Position numbers and translations under genes: made by a program. From Pilasporangium apinafurcum (taxonomy: Eukaryota > Oomycota > Peronosporomycetes > Pythiales > Pythiaceae): a stretch of DNA of 64,000 nt. The DNA lies in contig BCKE01000060.1 of assembly GCA_001600495.1 (NCBI GenBank), forward strand, positions 167,284 through 231,283. The letters run 5' to 3'. Under the pieces are notes generated by a model. The model made no database searches, was not told the DNA's origin, and worked only from the letters and a program-made list of their open reading frames with translations. This document shows, in pieces, positions 44,801 through 54,923 of the stretch. Numbering within the stretch: the stretch's first letter is position 1; each line of letters begins with the position of its first letter.

Positions 44801-45920
44801 CTCTCCTCAGCCGGTGTAAAGAGTTTCTGTGCAGAGCCAATCGGCTTTCTTGATGGACTCAAGTCATCGATGTCTACACTTTCGCGAACGACTTCGTCGG
44901 TATTCATACCAGGCATTATCTTGGTATGTGGACTGATGGAATGGGTGCTTGCTGCAGCCTTGGACCGGTTGGCTTCGCTCACTTTCTCTTCGTCGATAGT
45001 GGTTATGACTACAGACTTTGACTTTACTACAGGGTTGGGCACAATCGTCTCCTTCTCTGCCGCAGTCATTTCATTGTTTTGTTCTCCTGTTCTTTTGCTT
45101 TCTGAAACTAGTTTGTCGCTTTCTTCCCCTGTCGTCTTCAAAGTTGCATTGGGTACTGTGTTCGCTTCCATCTCGATCTCCTCTTCATATTCCTCTTCGA
45201 CTTCCTCCATTTCCACGACCTCGTCATCACCAGAATTATCGGCTTCCATTGCGTCCAGTAACCGATTGATCAAAGTTGCTTTTACACCATTCGCTTTCAG
45301 TCCACGCTTTTTCAGTTCCGCGCGCAGATCAACCACTTTGAGTTCGGAAACATCCATAAGCGCTAGCTTCGACGTCGGTTGCTTCACTTTCGGCTTCATC
45401 ACTTTGCGAGTACGTTTGACCATAACAGTATGCTTATGATTACTGCTTGCATTCTGTTCCACAACAAGCGGCTCAGACATTAATGGGTCGCTAGTCGCCG
45501 CAGTAGGTTCACTCGAGTTTTCGGCACTATCCGTTGTTGTTGCTCCTGTTATTGATTCCTCTTTCACTTTATCGGCACGATTCGTATGCGTGAACTCCCT
45601 TACTTTCTGCTTCTTCGCGCGCGCAGCACCAAACACATATTCACTACGCATAAAGAGCACACGCAATCAATATTTAAAGAATGTTACAAAAAGCATCCCA
45701 TGGATCCACATGTGGCTCATTCGCGCAGCGTTTACCTATATGACGCTGGTGCGGGCCGTTTCAGGTCCAATTTGATCGTCAAATCGATTTCCTGACAGAT
45801 ACTCTCCAGTCCTTTCCGCAACCAGCTGAGTTGACTCTGGTGGGTGTCCTCGACGCTCTGGAAATGCGCGCGTGACAGCTCCTGGAGGTGCTTCTGCACA
45901 CGCAGCACAGCATCCCCCAT
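41854..45920 (-). CDS. INCENP-like chromosomal passenger scaffold with SAP domain
   Basis: Exons 45920-45736 and 45643-41854 encode 1,324 residues. The C-terminus carries the IN-box that binds and activates Aurora kinase (about 1241-1303: IPKWAQRDNLEKALRLQFG, CDLEEIF, and the TSS motif in RRTSSGNW that Aurora phosphorylates). Before it is a long charged helix or coiled coil (about 1050-1150) as in animal INCENP. Residues about 158-194 form a SAP DNA-binding motif (ELKVVDLRAELKKRGL, LINRLLDAM). The middle is disordered and Ser-rich, including many short repeats of the form P-K-x(3)-S-S-S. The N-terminal exon may bind borealin/survivin-like partners. Role: chromosome segregation and cytokinesis. 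Confidence 0.88.
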
Positions 45921-46380
45921 GGTTTCCTACTATACTGTCGATGGTCGTAGACACCTGTAACTAATATACAAAATAGAGCGTTCCTTTCCTTGCACTGGCT
46001 GGGTCGATCGAATCCAATCACCTCTTCCCTGTCTTTCCCTTATGTCTGTTCTTTTGTTTCGTTGCAGGAATATAACAAAAGGCGCGCGTTCAAAATTTGA
46101 AAGAAATAGTGGCGCAATCCTGAAATAACCTGATTGGAGAGGTTTAACCAGGATATTTTAGCCTAATTAATTGTGAGATGCACTTTTTATGACAAGGTAC
46201 CACATCATATTCGAATAACCATCACTCATGGATATGATAAGCTCAAGAACAGCAGGAAAGCAAGTGATCATCAACAGAGCAGGAGAAACGATAGACATGG
46301 AAGCATCGCTAAATGTCACTGTCATTGATTTATTGGTGCACTTTAGTGATCTCGTAAGTCCTTTATCTTTAATGCGCATT
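45921..46380. other. Gap between INCENP-like and M13 protease genes
   Basis: About 460 bp. It holds the INCENP-like promoter and the 3' flank of the protease. A short plus-strand ORF (46228-46497) has no recognisable features. Confidence 0.5.
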
Positions 46381-48588
46381 TTACCATATTACACACTTCG
46401 TCTTGGGGTTCATCTTGGCGTTCGAGGGGCACTGGAAGGCTTCCGCAAACTGGTTGTTGTTCATGACCGCTCCATTGACACGCCATTGTGCAGGTGAGTG
46501 AGGATCCGTTTCCAGTCGCTGCCTTGCAGCACCATCACGAATTTTTCGGCAGAATGACTGTGCAAACGCCACGAAGAACAATTGCTTACCTTCCTCCTCT
46601 GAGCTCAACTCCGTACCTGATGGAATGGCCACACCATCACTCGCCATGTACTTGTTGTAGGCATCAAAAGAAAGCCTCATGCCGCCATTATCGGCAATAT
46701 TCTCGCCAATGGTGAGGTTCCCATCGACATGGCCAATGAATGTATCATTCTCCCCCATCACCTCAAACGAACTATACTGATCCTTTAGGCACTGCGCACG
46801 GGTTTCGAACTCGTCAGTCGTCGCGTTCGTCCACCAACTGTGTAGATTACCATAGCCATCATACAGACGGCCAGTGCTATCGAACCCATGTGTCAATTCG
46901 TGGCCGATGATTGTACCAATAGAACCGAAATTTTGCGCTGGATGAGCTGAACCATTGAAGAATGGAGGCTGAAGAATGGCATCTGGAAAGACGATGTTGT
47001 TCATCGATGGAGCATAATAAGCATTCACCTCGGCGGCGCTCATCTTCCAGTGTGTTCGATCGACTGGCTTCCCAATCCTGTTTAAAGCACGGTGGAAACC
47101 ATCCAATGCGATTTGATCGGCATTGTCCAAGTATTGTTGCCTATCGAACGTGAATTCATACGTTTGGTTTTCATGGGAGTGACCGATTAAATTTGAGACT
47201 TTGGCGAGCTTAATGAGCGCTTGGTTGCGTGTAGCATCATCTAACCATTGGAGACTCTCAATGTGTTCTTTCATAACGGCTTCGATGCGCTGGATCATCA
47301 TTGCCGTGTATTCTTCCCGTTTTGAGTCGAACATCTTGTGAAAATAGTATTTACCGAGAAGAATAGGGAAGAAGTCGATTTCCTGCATTGTACACAGACG
47401 CTCGCGTGGGAAGGGCTTCTGCACACCATTGAGTGTCTTGCTAAATAACTCAAAGTTGGCGTCTAAGAACGGCTGGCTGAGGAAATGCGAGTAATGACTT
47501 ATGTATCTGTAAGCCAAGAGAAGCTGCAAGTCTCTAAGCTCCATTTTGGTTACTAGCTCCTCAGCTTGGTCAAAGTAGTCGAGCGAGGTGAAGATGATTT
47601 TGGATCCGTCAGTCAAATTCGTATCTGTGAGTAAGTCCATCCCATTGGCGAAAGCATCAAACGTTAACGAGTATTTGGTCGCTGATTCTTTGGCTGTTAC
47701 TGGAAAATAGGATTTCTCCGGATCTTGGTAGTTTTCTTTGGGTGGAAGCATTGCTGCTACAGTTCTCTCAATCCGAATAATCGTGTCTTTCGCATCGTTC
47801 TGTTTTTTTTTATAAGAATACTGTTCAACACTATCAGCAGCGGTAGTGTTATCTTCACTATGAACACGGATGTGGATGTGAGTGTGTTGGTTCTCCAGCT
47901 TACGGTTGTGATGATGTTTATGATGATAATGGTGGTGATGATGGTGATGATGGTGAGATTGATGACTGTCACTGCTGCCATCTTCAAACCATCCTGCCAG
48001 CTCCAACACAGATACAATGTACTTGCCCAATGCTTCTTCGTACATGGCAAAAGTCGTATTGTCCAAATAATAATCCTGGTCTGGAAGCGTCAAGTCAGCG
48101 ATGCCAACCCACAACACATTCGTGGCTGCATCTTTCGCATCCGCAGACACGCCAATATCCGTGAAAAAACTCGGTCCGGTCTTGCCCAAAGCGCCTGCCA
48201 ATGTGAAGAGCTCCGACTTTGACTTGACAGCTCTGATTTTCTCGAGATTCTGCTGCAATGGCATAGCGCCGAGCGCATTGATAGCGTCCATGTTGACACA
48301 GGACTCATAAAACTCAGTTAACAACGGCGGGCGATCCTGTAGCAGAATCTCTTGGATCACTTGTTCATTATGGGACGCGATATCACCAAATGAGTTCCCG
48401 ACGCTCTGTTTATCGTCTGGGATGCGTGCTTTCGCAAGCCATCCGCCACAGGAATACTGATAGAAATCGTCACAGGGGTCAACGGACAAGTCCATTAGCT
48501 GCTCAACGGAGTTGTCGAATTTTGTATGGCTGATGGCAGTAACTGAGCTTGTAGCCACAGCAACAGCAAACAATGACGAGAGTCTCAT
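46381..48588 (-). CDS. Secreted M13 (neprilysin-like) zinc metalloprotease
   Basis: Intronless, about 735 residues from the Met that opens a signal peptide (MRLSSLFAVAVATSSVTA). The N-terminal M13 domain begins with the family's PCDDFYQYSCGGW. A His-rich insertion (about 210-235) lies in this domain. The catalytic part has NAYYAPSMNNIVFPDAILQPPFF, reading across the conserved NAYY and FPA-like motif; the zinc site GHELTHGFDSTGR (about 562); the third zinc ligand in GENIADNGG (about 628); and the terminal CVIW. All ligands are intact, so it should be an active peptidase. The lack of a membrane segment besides the signal suggests secretion. An upstream Met at 48633 is in frame. Confidence 0.93.
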   Translation of the reverse strand: MRLSSLFAVAVATSSVTAISHTKFDNSVEQLMDLSVDPCDDFYQYSCGGWLAKARIPDDKQSVGNSFGDIASHNEQVIQEILLQDRPPLLTEFYESCVNMDAINALGAMPLQQNLEKIRAVKSKSELFTLAGALGKTGPSFFTDIGVSADAKDAATNVLWVGIADLTLPDQDYYLDNTTFAMYEEALGKYIVSVLELAGWFEDGSSDSHQSHHHHHHHHHYHHKHHHNRKLENQHTHIHIRVHSEDNTTAADSVEQYSYKKKQNDAKDTIIRIERTVAAMLPPKENYQDPEKSYFPVTAKESATKYSLTFDAFANGMDLLTDTNLTDGSKIIFTSLDYFDQAEELVTKMELRDLQLLLAYRYISHYSHFLSQPFLDANFELFSKTLNGVQKPFPRERLCTMQEIDFFPILLGKYYFHKMFDSKREEYTAMMIQRIEAVMKEHIESLQWLDDATRNQALIKLAKVSNLIGHSHENQTYEFTFDRQQYLDNADQIALDGFHRALNRIGKPVDRTHWKMSAAEVNAYYAPSMNNIVFPDAILQPPFFNGSAHPAQNFGSIGTIIGHELTHGFDSTGRLYDGYGNLHSWWTNATTDEFETRAQCLKDQYSSFEVMGENDTFIGHVDGNLTIGENIADNGGMRLSFDAYNKYMASDGVAIPSGTELSSEEEGKQLFFVAFAQSFCRKIRDGAARQRLETDPHSPAQWRVNGAVMNNNQFAEAFQCPSNAKMNPKTKCVIW

Positions 48589-49096
48589 ATTCAGCTGTCT
48601 ACGTGTCGAAAGCGGATTATTCTGCAGTGGCAACGAGCAGCTCCGTTCCGACCTTTTGCTGTTGGCGGATCAGGTGAGAATTGCAACTGATTTCTCATGA
48701 TTTGATATGAATGTACCTTGTACTTGTAATTTTCCGCTAATAAATTGCAGCCATTCTATTATGCTCATAGAAGACAATAATTGGATAAAATAATAGTAAA
48801 AATTAATTTATTGCCGGGTAAAAATGACCAAGTGTAGCCATATTCATACCAAACCCATATGCTTATTATACATACAAATTATAGTACATTTAGTATGATA
48901 TGAATGCGGGTTTGATGTAACGGTTTAATAACCCACCCATGTACTACCAGAACCCGGCCTGCCAAACCTCAGCTCCATCATCTCTCTGCTCCACTGGAAG
49001 CGTGGAAGTAGATAGCGCCGTTGCTTATTGATCGATCTGTTGCTATCGTCTGTGTGCGTGTGTGTATAAATATATATATTAGCAATCCTATAAACC
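48589..49096. other. Divergent upstream region between M13 protease and Kelch gene
   Basis: About 0.5 kb, AT-rich in the middle (48720-48900). It includes the leader of the Kelch gene with a TATATA run just upstream of the start. No gene recognised. Confidence 0.55.
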
Positions 49097-51557
49097 ATGG
49101 GGAAGAAGAAAAGCGGTGGTGGTGGCAAGAACAAGGCTGAGAAGGAGCTCACGAAGGCACAGCGCATCGAGGCAAAGAAGGCCAAGCAGCTGCAAAAAGG
49201 GCTGAAGAAAGACAAGAAGCAGATGGAAGAAGAGGATATTGAAGTTATTCTGCAGGAATTCTTGAAAAAAGACGCGCTAAAGACACAGATTACGATCGAG
49301 CAGACTACACAACCGAGTCCGCGCGCGAATTTTACATTGTCAATGCTTGGGAACGGCGATCTGATGATGTTTGGCGGCGAATACTTCGATGGCGACGTGA
49401 ATACGTGTTATAATGACTTGTACCGGTGGAATATTGACGCGAGTGAAAACGAATGGAAGCTGATTTCGTCACCAAATTCGCCGCCACCACGGTGCAGCCA
49501 TCAAGCGGTTGTGTATCGTGATCATTTGTACGTATTTGGTGGTGAATTCGCAACTGCCGATCAGTTCCATCACTATCGAGTGAGTATCTTTACATGTCTT
49601 TACTGTATAAATTTGTTTATAGCTTACGTATGCATGTGGTATTGGTGGAATAGGATTTCTGGCGATTGGATCTGAAAACAAATGCATGGGAAGCCATTGA
49701 CGAGAAAGGAGGTCCATCGCCTCGAAGTGGGCATCGCATGGTTGTCTGGCGAAATTACCTTGTGGTGTTTGGTGGATTTTACGAAGCTGCGCGCGAAACT
49801 AAGTACGTTTACTCAGCCAAATGATTTCGATATTAGCTCTATAACGGTGTTGTTAATTTTGAATCTTGCTTTTCTCTCTCTCTGCAGGTGGTTTAATGAT
49901 TTGTATCTCTTCAACTTTGCCGATATGAAATGGAAGAAAGTTACGTATCCGCTGCATAAGCAAGCACCTGCAGCACGAAGTGGGTGTCAATTGGCGGTTC
50001 ATCCTTCCAAGGATCTTATCTTTGTCTACGGAGGCTACGCCAAGGTGAAGAACGTGGGAGAGAAATCCGAGGGCAAAGTGTATTCCGATCTGTGGGCATT
50101 GAATATGGCACCAGTACTAAAACGGCAGGAGCCGACGTGGGAGAAACTGTCGCGAAAGGGGCAAGCGCCAAGTCCGCGTGGGGGCGCGGCTGTGACAGTG
50201 CACAAACAGCGGTTTATCCTGTTTGGTGGCGTGTTTGATGAAGAGAAACGTCGACATACCATGCAGAGTACGTTTTACAACGATTTATTTGTCTACGATA
50301 TGGATCGCCGACGGTGGTTTGAGTTTAAACTACGCGGTAAGAAGCAGAATGACGGCTCGAAACGCCGGCGGAAGAAGAAGCTCGTGGATGGAAATGGTGC
50401 AGAGAATGTAGACGATGGCGATGAGGATGACCAGAGCGATAACGAGGATGAGGATGATGAAGACCAGGATGACTTTGAGAAAATGCTGGAGAACCAGTTT
50501 GGATATGTGGATGATGAAGGCAACATTGTGTATATTGCTGATGAAGAAGAGGAAGAGAAAGAAGAAGAAGAGGAAGCCCCATCAGTGCATAAGACATCGT
50601 TTGACTTGGCTGAGGAAGAAGAGGAAGAGAAAGAGGAAGAGAAGGAGGAAGAGAAACCACTCATAGTGGAGCAGCCAACATCTATCAATGCAGCAGCTCC
50701 AGAAGAAGCAAAGCAGAAACAAGAGAAGGAAGAAGAAGAGCCCGAGCCGATTCTGGCCCCCTGTCCACGGATCAACCCTGCTTTAATCATTCGCGGTAGC
50801 ACATTGTATGTGTATGGTGGTGTGGTAGAAGATGGGGACCGAGAGATCACGTTAGATGATTGTTGGTCACTCGATCTGAAGCGACTGGACGAATGGAAGC
50901 TGCTGTTGCCTGGTACGATGACGGAACAGGAGTGGAAGGGCGAAGTGAGCGAAACCGAAGAATCATCTGATAGTGATGATGATGATGATGATGACGATGA
51001 TGATGAAGAGGAGGAGGAAGAGAATCAAGTGGCAGTGGTGGAACGAGCCGTGGAGATGTTGAAGGATAAAGACGCAAGTGACGACGAGATTGACGCTGAT
51101 GACGCAGAAACTAAGAAGAAGAAGAAGAAGAAATCGAAAAAGAAATCGAACGACCGGCGTGCGATTCGAGCCGAAATCGAAAAACTTCAGGAGCTATTGG
51201 AGTTGGACGACATTAACCGGACGCCACAGATGGGTGAAAACTTGCGTGATTTCTTTGCACGTACAGCCACATACTGGTCCACAGAGATTGCGCAGCGACC
51301 GGATACACATGAACGTCAGTTGAACGTCAAAGAGATCAAGCGCGAAGGATTCGCCATGGCCGAGACGCGATACAACGAGCTACTACCAGGTAGAGACTTT
51401 CCATGTTGTCATATTGAACTATTCATTAGTGCTGACTGTTTTTATCTTGCTTGTAGTCTTGGAACGCCTCAACGCCTTGGAATTGGAGCAAAAGGAAGCT
51501 GAAGAAATGTATCAACTCAAGAAGAAAGGCGGCAAAGACAAAAGTCGACGAAGCTAA
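49097..51557 (+). CDS. Kelch-repeat protein of KLHDC4/Kel3 type
   Basis: Exons 49097-49579, 49654-49802, 49888-51389 and 51457-51557 give 744 residues. A Lys-rich N-terminus (MGKKKSGGGGKNKAEKELTK) precedes six Kelch blades with the usual GG motifs (LMMFGGEY, LYVFGGEF, LVVFGGF, FVYGGYA, FILFGGVF and LYVYGGV). A long acidic Glu/Asp insertion interrupts the propeller between blades 5 and 6. The C-terminus (FFARTATYWSTEIAQ) is the DUF4110 region, completed by a small last exon (VLERLNALELEQKEAEEMY). Homologues are nucleolar or cytosolic proteins of poorly known function. Each splice junction restores a family-consistent residue. Confidence 0.92.
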
Positions 51558-51694
51558 GCTCACATACACAATGGAGAGACAGAAAACGCATTTTTCTTCA
51601 AAACATTTATATAACTTCTATCTCTCCCTTGCATACCTCGACTGCTTGCTTTTGACACTTTAGTATCTTCGTTGCTATCCTTCTTGCTGTCGGT

Positions 51695-52813
51695 TTATCG
51701 CGAGAAAAGACGACCAAAGATGCCTTTCGGCGCGTCAGGTTCTAAGAATTTCATCTCCCGATCTTCACCCAAGAACCGCGCCACAGCATCTTCCAACGCC
51801 GTCGCTGCCTTGTTTCCCTCCGCTAGAATCACTGGTTGTCCCATGTTAGATGATGTCAGTACATGTGCACTCTCAGGGATGACGCCAAATACTGGGAGCC
51901 CCAGCATTTCCTCAATATCCTACACATCAACCACGAACAAAACCATCAGGCTTGTCCTATCCAACTCAACTAAACCTGCAACACCCACCTCAACAGACAA
52001 ACAGTCGTCGTTTTTCACACGATTTGCATCGTAGCGGTTGATTAGCAATTGCTGACGCACGGGTTCACGGTTTTCCTGGGCACGCAATGAATTGCTGGCG
52101 ATGAAGCCAATCATCTTGTCGGAATCACGGCAGCTCGAGATCTCCGGATTCGTCACAAGAATCGCGTCGTCCGCGAAATACATGGCGTGTCGGGCACCTG
52201 ACTCAATCCCTGCAGGGGAATCGCACAGAATGAAGTCAAACTGCGTCTTCAGTTCGTCCAGCACTTCCTCGACGCCGTCTTCTGTCAGCGCTTCTTTGTC
52301 ACGCGTCTGACTGGCAGCCAGCAACGACAAGTTGTCAAGTCGTTTGTCCTTGATCAGCGCCTGATTCAGGCGGCAATTCTTTTCGATTACATGGATGAAA
52401 TCAAAGATCACGCGCCGTTCGCAGCCCTTTATGAATCAATGTTCCATATTAACCACCATTTGTATCTGCAAGCAACAGTTCGAAGCCATAACAGAACAGC
52501 CACATACCAAATGTAGATCGAGGTTGCGCAACCCAATGTCAAAGTCGATGAGACACGTGCGGAAGCCGCGTTGTGCGAGGCCGTAGCCTAGACTGGCCGT
52601 GACGGTTGTTTTACCTACACCACCTTTACCCGACGTGATCACGACCACGCGACCAAGCGGCGGCTCCGCAGCCTTACCATTCATCGTCTTCAAGGTGGAA
52701 GTGGTTGACAAAGACCGTAAGGCACGTAATGAATGACGAAGCGCCCCGCTTTGATGAGAAACAGCGCAAGTAGCGACTGCTGCTGCGCTACGACGCACTA
52801 GTGGCACCCGCAT
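51695..52813 (-). CDS. minD: Mitochondrial septum-site protein MinD
   Basis: Exons 52813-52508, 52426-51989 and 51919-51695 give 322 residues. The first 50 residues are Arg/Ser/Ala-rich with no acids up to about 49, a good mitochondrial presequence. The P-loop ATPase has the deviant Walker [10 protein letters not shown] (about 62-70), the [11 protein letters not shown] switch, [15 protein letters not shown] and the [12 protein letters not shown] segment typical of MinD. The C-terminus ends in an amphipathic membrane-targeting helix ([10 protein letters not shown]). MinD with MinC and MinE positions the division ring; retention of MinD in mitochondria of some protists, including oomycetes, is known. 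Likely role: placing the mitochondrial FtsZ ring. Confidence 0.93.
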
Positions 52814-53023
52814 CTCTGCCTACTTACAGTTGATTGATGCCGATGTGGGGTGGAAACTCCAATTGTACCACTATAAGTGGTACACAACTCGTAATTATAC
52901 CACATTTTTGGTACACTTGCGGCTCCTTCATAAGTATCCAAATATCCTATTTAGTGTCACTCCTAAAATGGTAAATGAGAATCAGATCAGATCATTCTTA
53001 TTCAATCAATTTTTTTGATAAAT
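52814..53023. other. MinD upstream flank
   Basis: About 210 bp. Three ATACCAC/GTACAC-like words (52866-52915: tgtaccac, gtggtacac, ataccac) occur close together, perhaps chance. No gene. Confidence 0.4.
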
Positions 53024-53438
53024 TTTAGGGATAATAAAAAAGGAACCTAATCAGCCGACACCCCCGTCCATTACACTATCAAATTATTAAAAAAATGGTG
53101 AATTATTTGTAGTGTTCGAAGAAATCCGTCACTATTCGAGACAGTGGAAAGAGCACGATGAAAGTGCCGCATTTGCAATCAACCGGGATATAACCGCAGA
53201 ACATGTCCAGAATGAAGCGGTATGGATGCTTTGGAAGTCGCCAAAACGCACAAGACTCGAGAGTTGTAAGCAGCTGAGGCTCGAGCCGTTGCCGACTGGG
53301 AAGCTGTTCCACATTGTTCGGATCCGCAGCATAATTTTAGTATGGAATAATGAATAATTCATCATTTTTTTAATAATTTGATAGTGTCATGAAAGGGAGG
53401 GTGTCGGCTAATCAGGTTCCTTTTTTATTATCCCTAAA
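53024..53438. mobile_element. 415-bp non-autonomous element with 84-86-bp terminal inverted repeats
   Basis: The left end (53024-53107) and right end (53353-53438) are inverted copies that begin TTTAGGGATAATAAAAAAGG and match over about 85 bp with few substitutions and one small indel. The inner 245 bp is unrelated to the ends and has no convincing coding sequence (a 77-residue minus-strand ORF lacks any motif). Size and structure fit a MITE or a solo foldback element mobilised by a transposase elsewhere. Flanks are T-rich, so the target-site duplication cannot be called with confidence. Confidence 0.8.
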
Positions 53439-53461
53439 GTTTTTGACTTGGGATACGCAAG

Positions 53462-54421
53462 AATGATGGTCTAGTGGATTGATGAGGTCATGGAAGAGCA
53501 CATCAATATGCTCCCATGGTTAGATGATGCCACGCGCGAGCAAGCGTTAGCAAAACACACCAAGATCTCGAATTGAATTGAATCGAATCGACCACTTACG
53601 CGGAAATCTATCATATTTGTTCACGTTGAACAGCGAGTAGTACATGAACAATATCAATAAAATTGCGTTGGACACCTTCACGCGTGCGTTCAAGCAAATT
53701 GAACAGTAAGTTGATCGATTACATTGGGAAATAAGTGAAACGGTAGCAAACGCCTACTACTCCTGCACGACAAACAACATCGTCTTCTCTGTAACTACCC
53801 TTCTTCAGTGGTTCAACGCATTCCACTCAGAATTTCGGCTCGGCTGGTACTATTGTCAGACACAAAATGACATATGGATTTGATAGCAGCGGCCGCCTCT
53901 ATGATGACGATGGCAATATTAATAGTTGGTAGATGAACGCAACGATCGAAGAGTCTGAGGTTCATGCCCAGTGCTTTCGAGATCAATATAGCTCTTTTGT
54001 TATGCTTGGAGAAGATGGAACGGCTATTGATCACGTGGATGGGAACCTCACTATTGACGCAAACATCGCCGACAGCGGTGGCTTGCACCTGTTCTTCGAT
54101 GCCTACACAAAGTACACAGCGAGAGGTGACACCATGATTTCATCAGGCACGGATCTGGACTTGAAAGAGGAAGGTAAACAACTCTTCTTTGTGGCGTTTG
54201 CACAACTATTCGGTGAAAAGAGTCGTGATGACGTTGCTTTGGAAAACTTGGAGATTGGCATGCACGCTTCTTCACAATGGCCCATTAATGGGGAGGAGAG
54301 GGGGGACATGATGAACAACGATGACTGTACCGAGACCTTCCAGTGCTCCGCGAATGCCAAGATGAACTCTAAGTTAAAGTCTGTCATCTGGCGAAGCAAG
54401 AATACTTTAGCTGTGCTCTAG
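53462..54421 (+). pseudogene. M13 metalloprotease pseudogene, 5'-truncated and inactivated
   Basis: Clear similarity to the intact M13 protease 5 kb away, starting at the counterpart of the MMIQRIEAVMKEHIES segment (here RMMV, stop, WIDEVMEEHIN). There are several stops and frameshifts in the first 470 bp. The zinc motif HELTH reads HKMTY, losing two ligand/catalytic residues. The NSWWTN position has a stop. The third zinc ligand in ENIAD is changed to ANIAD. The last 162 residues (from 53933) remain open to the terminal VIW. The upstream half of the gene is absent; homology begins about 25 bp after the transposon-like element. Orientation is opposite to the intact gene. Confidence 0.9.
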
Positions 54422-54923
54422 ACCGATAATATCTCTTTGTAGTTATCTCGGTTTGCCCTTGAAAGAGGCTTTTGACCTCAAGCGATGATATGAGACACCA
54501 AAGGACCTCAGAAAAGATCTCCTGTTTTTTGTTTAAGTCTGACTTAACCAGCAAAAGCTAGCTAAGACTAGACAACCATGGAGTAGCATCTCTGACACCT
54601 GGACTCCATGAGTTTAGGAGAGCAGGCGTCCATTCTTGAGAAAGATATTTCTAGTGTGATGTTTGCCTTCCTTTCGCACCGATACTACCGCACCACGCTT
54701 TCTGGACAATTACTTTGATTTTCCACACACTCGATCTCCTCGGGCATGCACTGTCAACGCCTCGCATTCGCTCTTGAATAGAAGCGAGTTCATTGCGAAG
54801 AATTGGAAACGAGTTTCTGCTTCTATCGATGTGAATTGATTCGCTTCAAAAAGCATGTCAAAGTGTATTCTACAGGTAGGAGAATTGGGGATAGAGGGTT
54901 CTAAGCGAATATAAATTTAGCTT
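54422..54923. other. Gene-free stretch
   Basis: About 0.5 kb downstream of the M13 pseudogene and upstream of the coiled-coil gene. Nothing recognised. Confidence 0.55.

Noticed and set aside
42243-45439. Several open frames antisense to the INCENP-like gene (for example 42243-43064 and 44870-45439)
   Set aside because: They shadow a 3.8-kb coding exon with clear SAP, coiled-coil and IN-box motifs.
50293-50850. Long Ser-rich frame antisense to the Kelch gene
   Set aside because: It is the complement of Glu/Asp codon runs (GAA/GAT), which read as Ser/Phe codons; an artefact of low complexity.
53024-53030. TTTAGGG at the end of the inverted-repeat element, the unit of the plant/oomycete-type telomere
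   Set aside because: Only one unit at each end and in opposite orientation, so it is part of the TIR and not interstitial telomere sequence.
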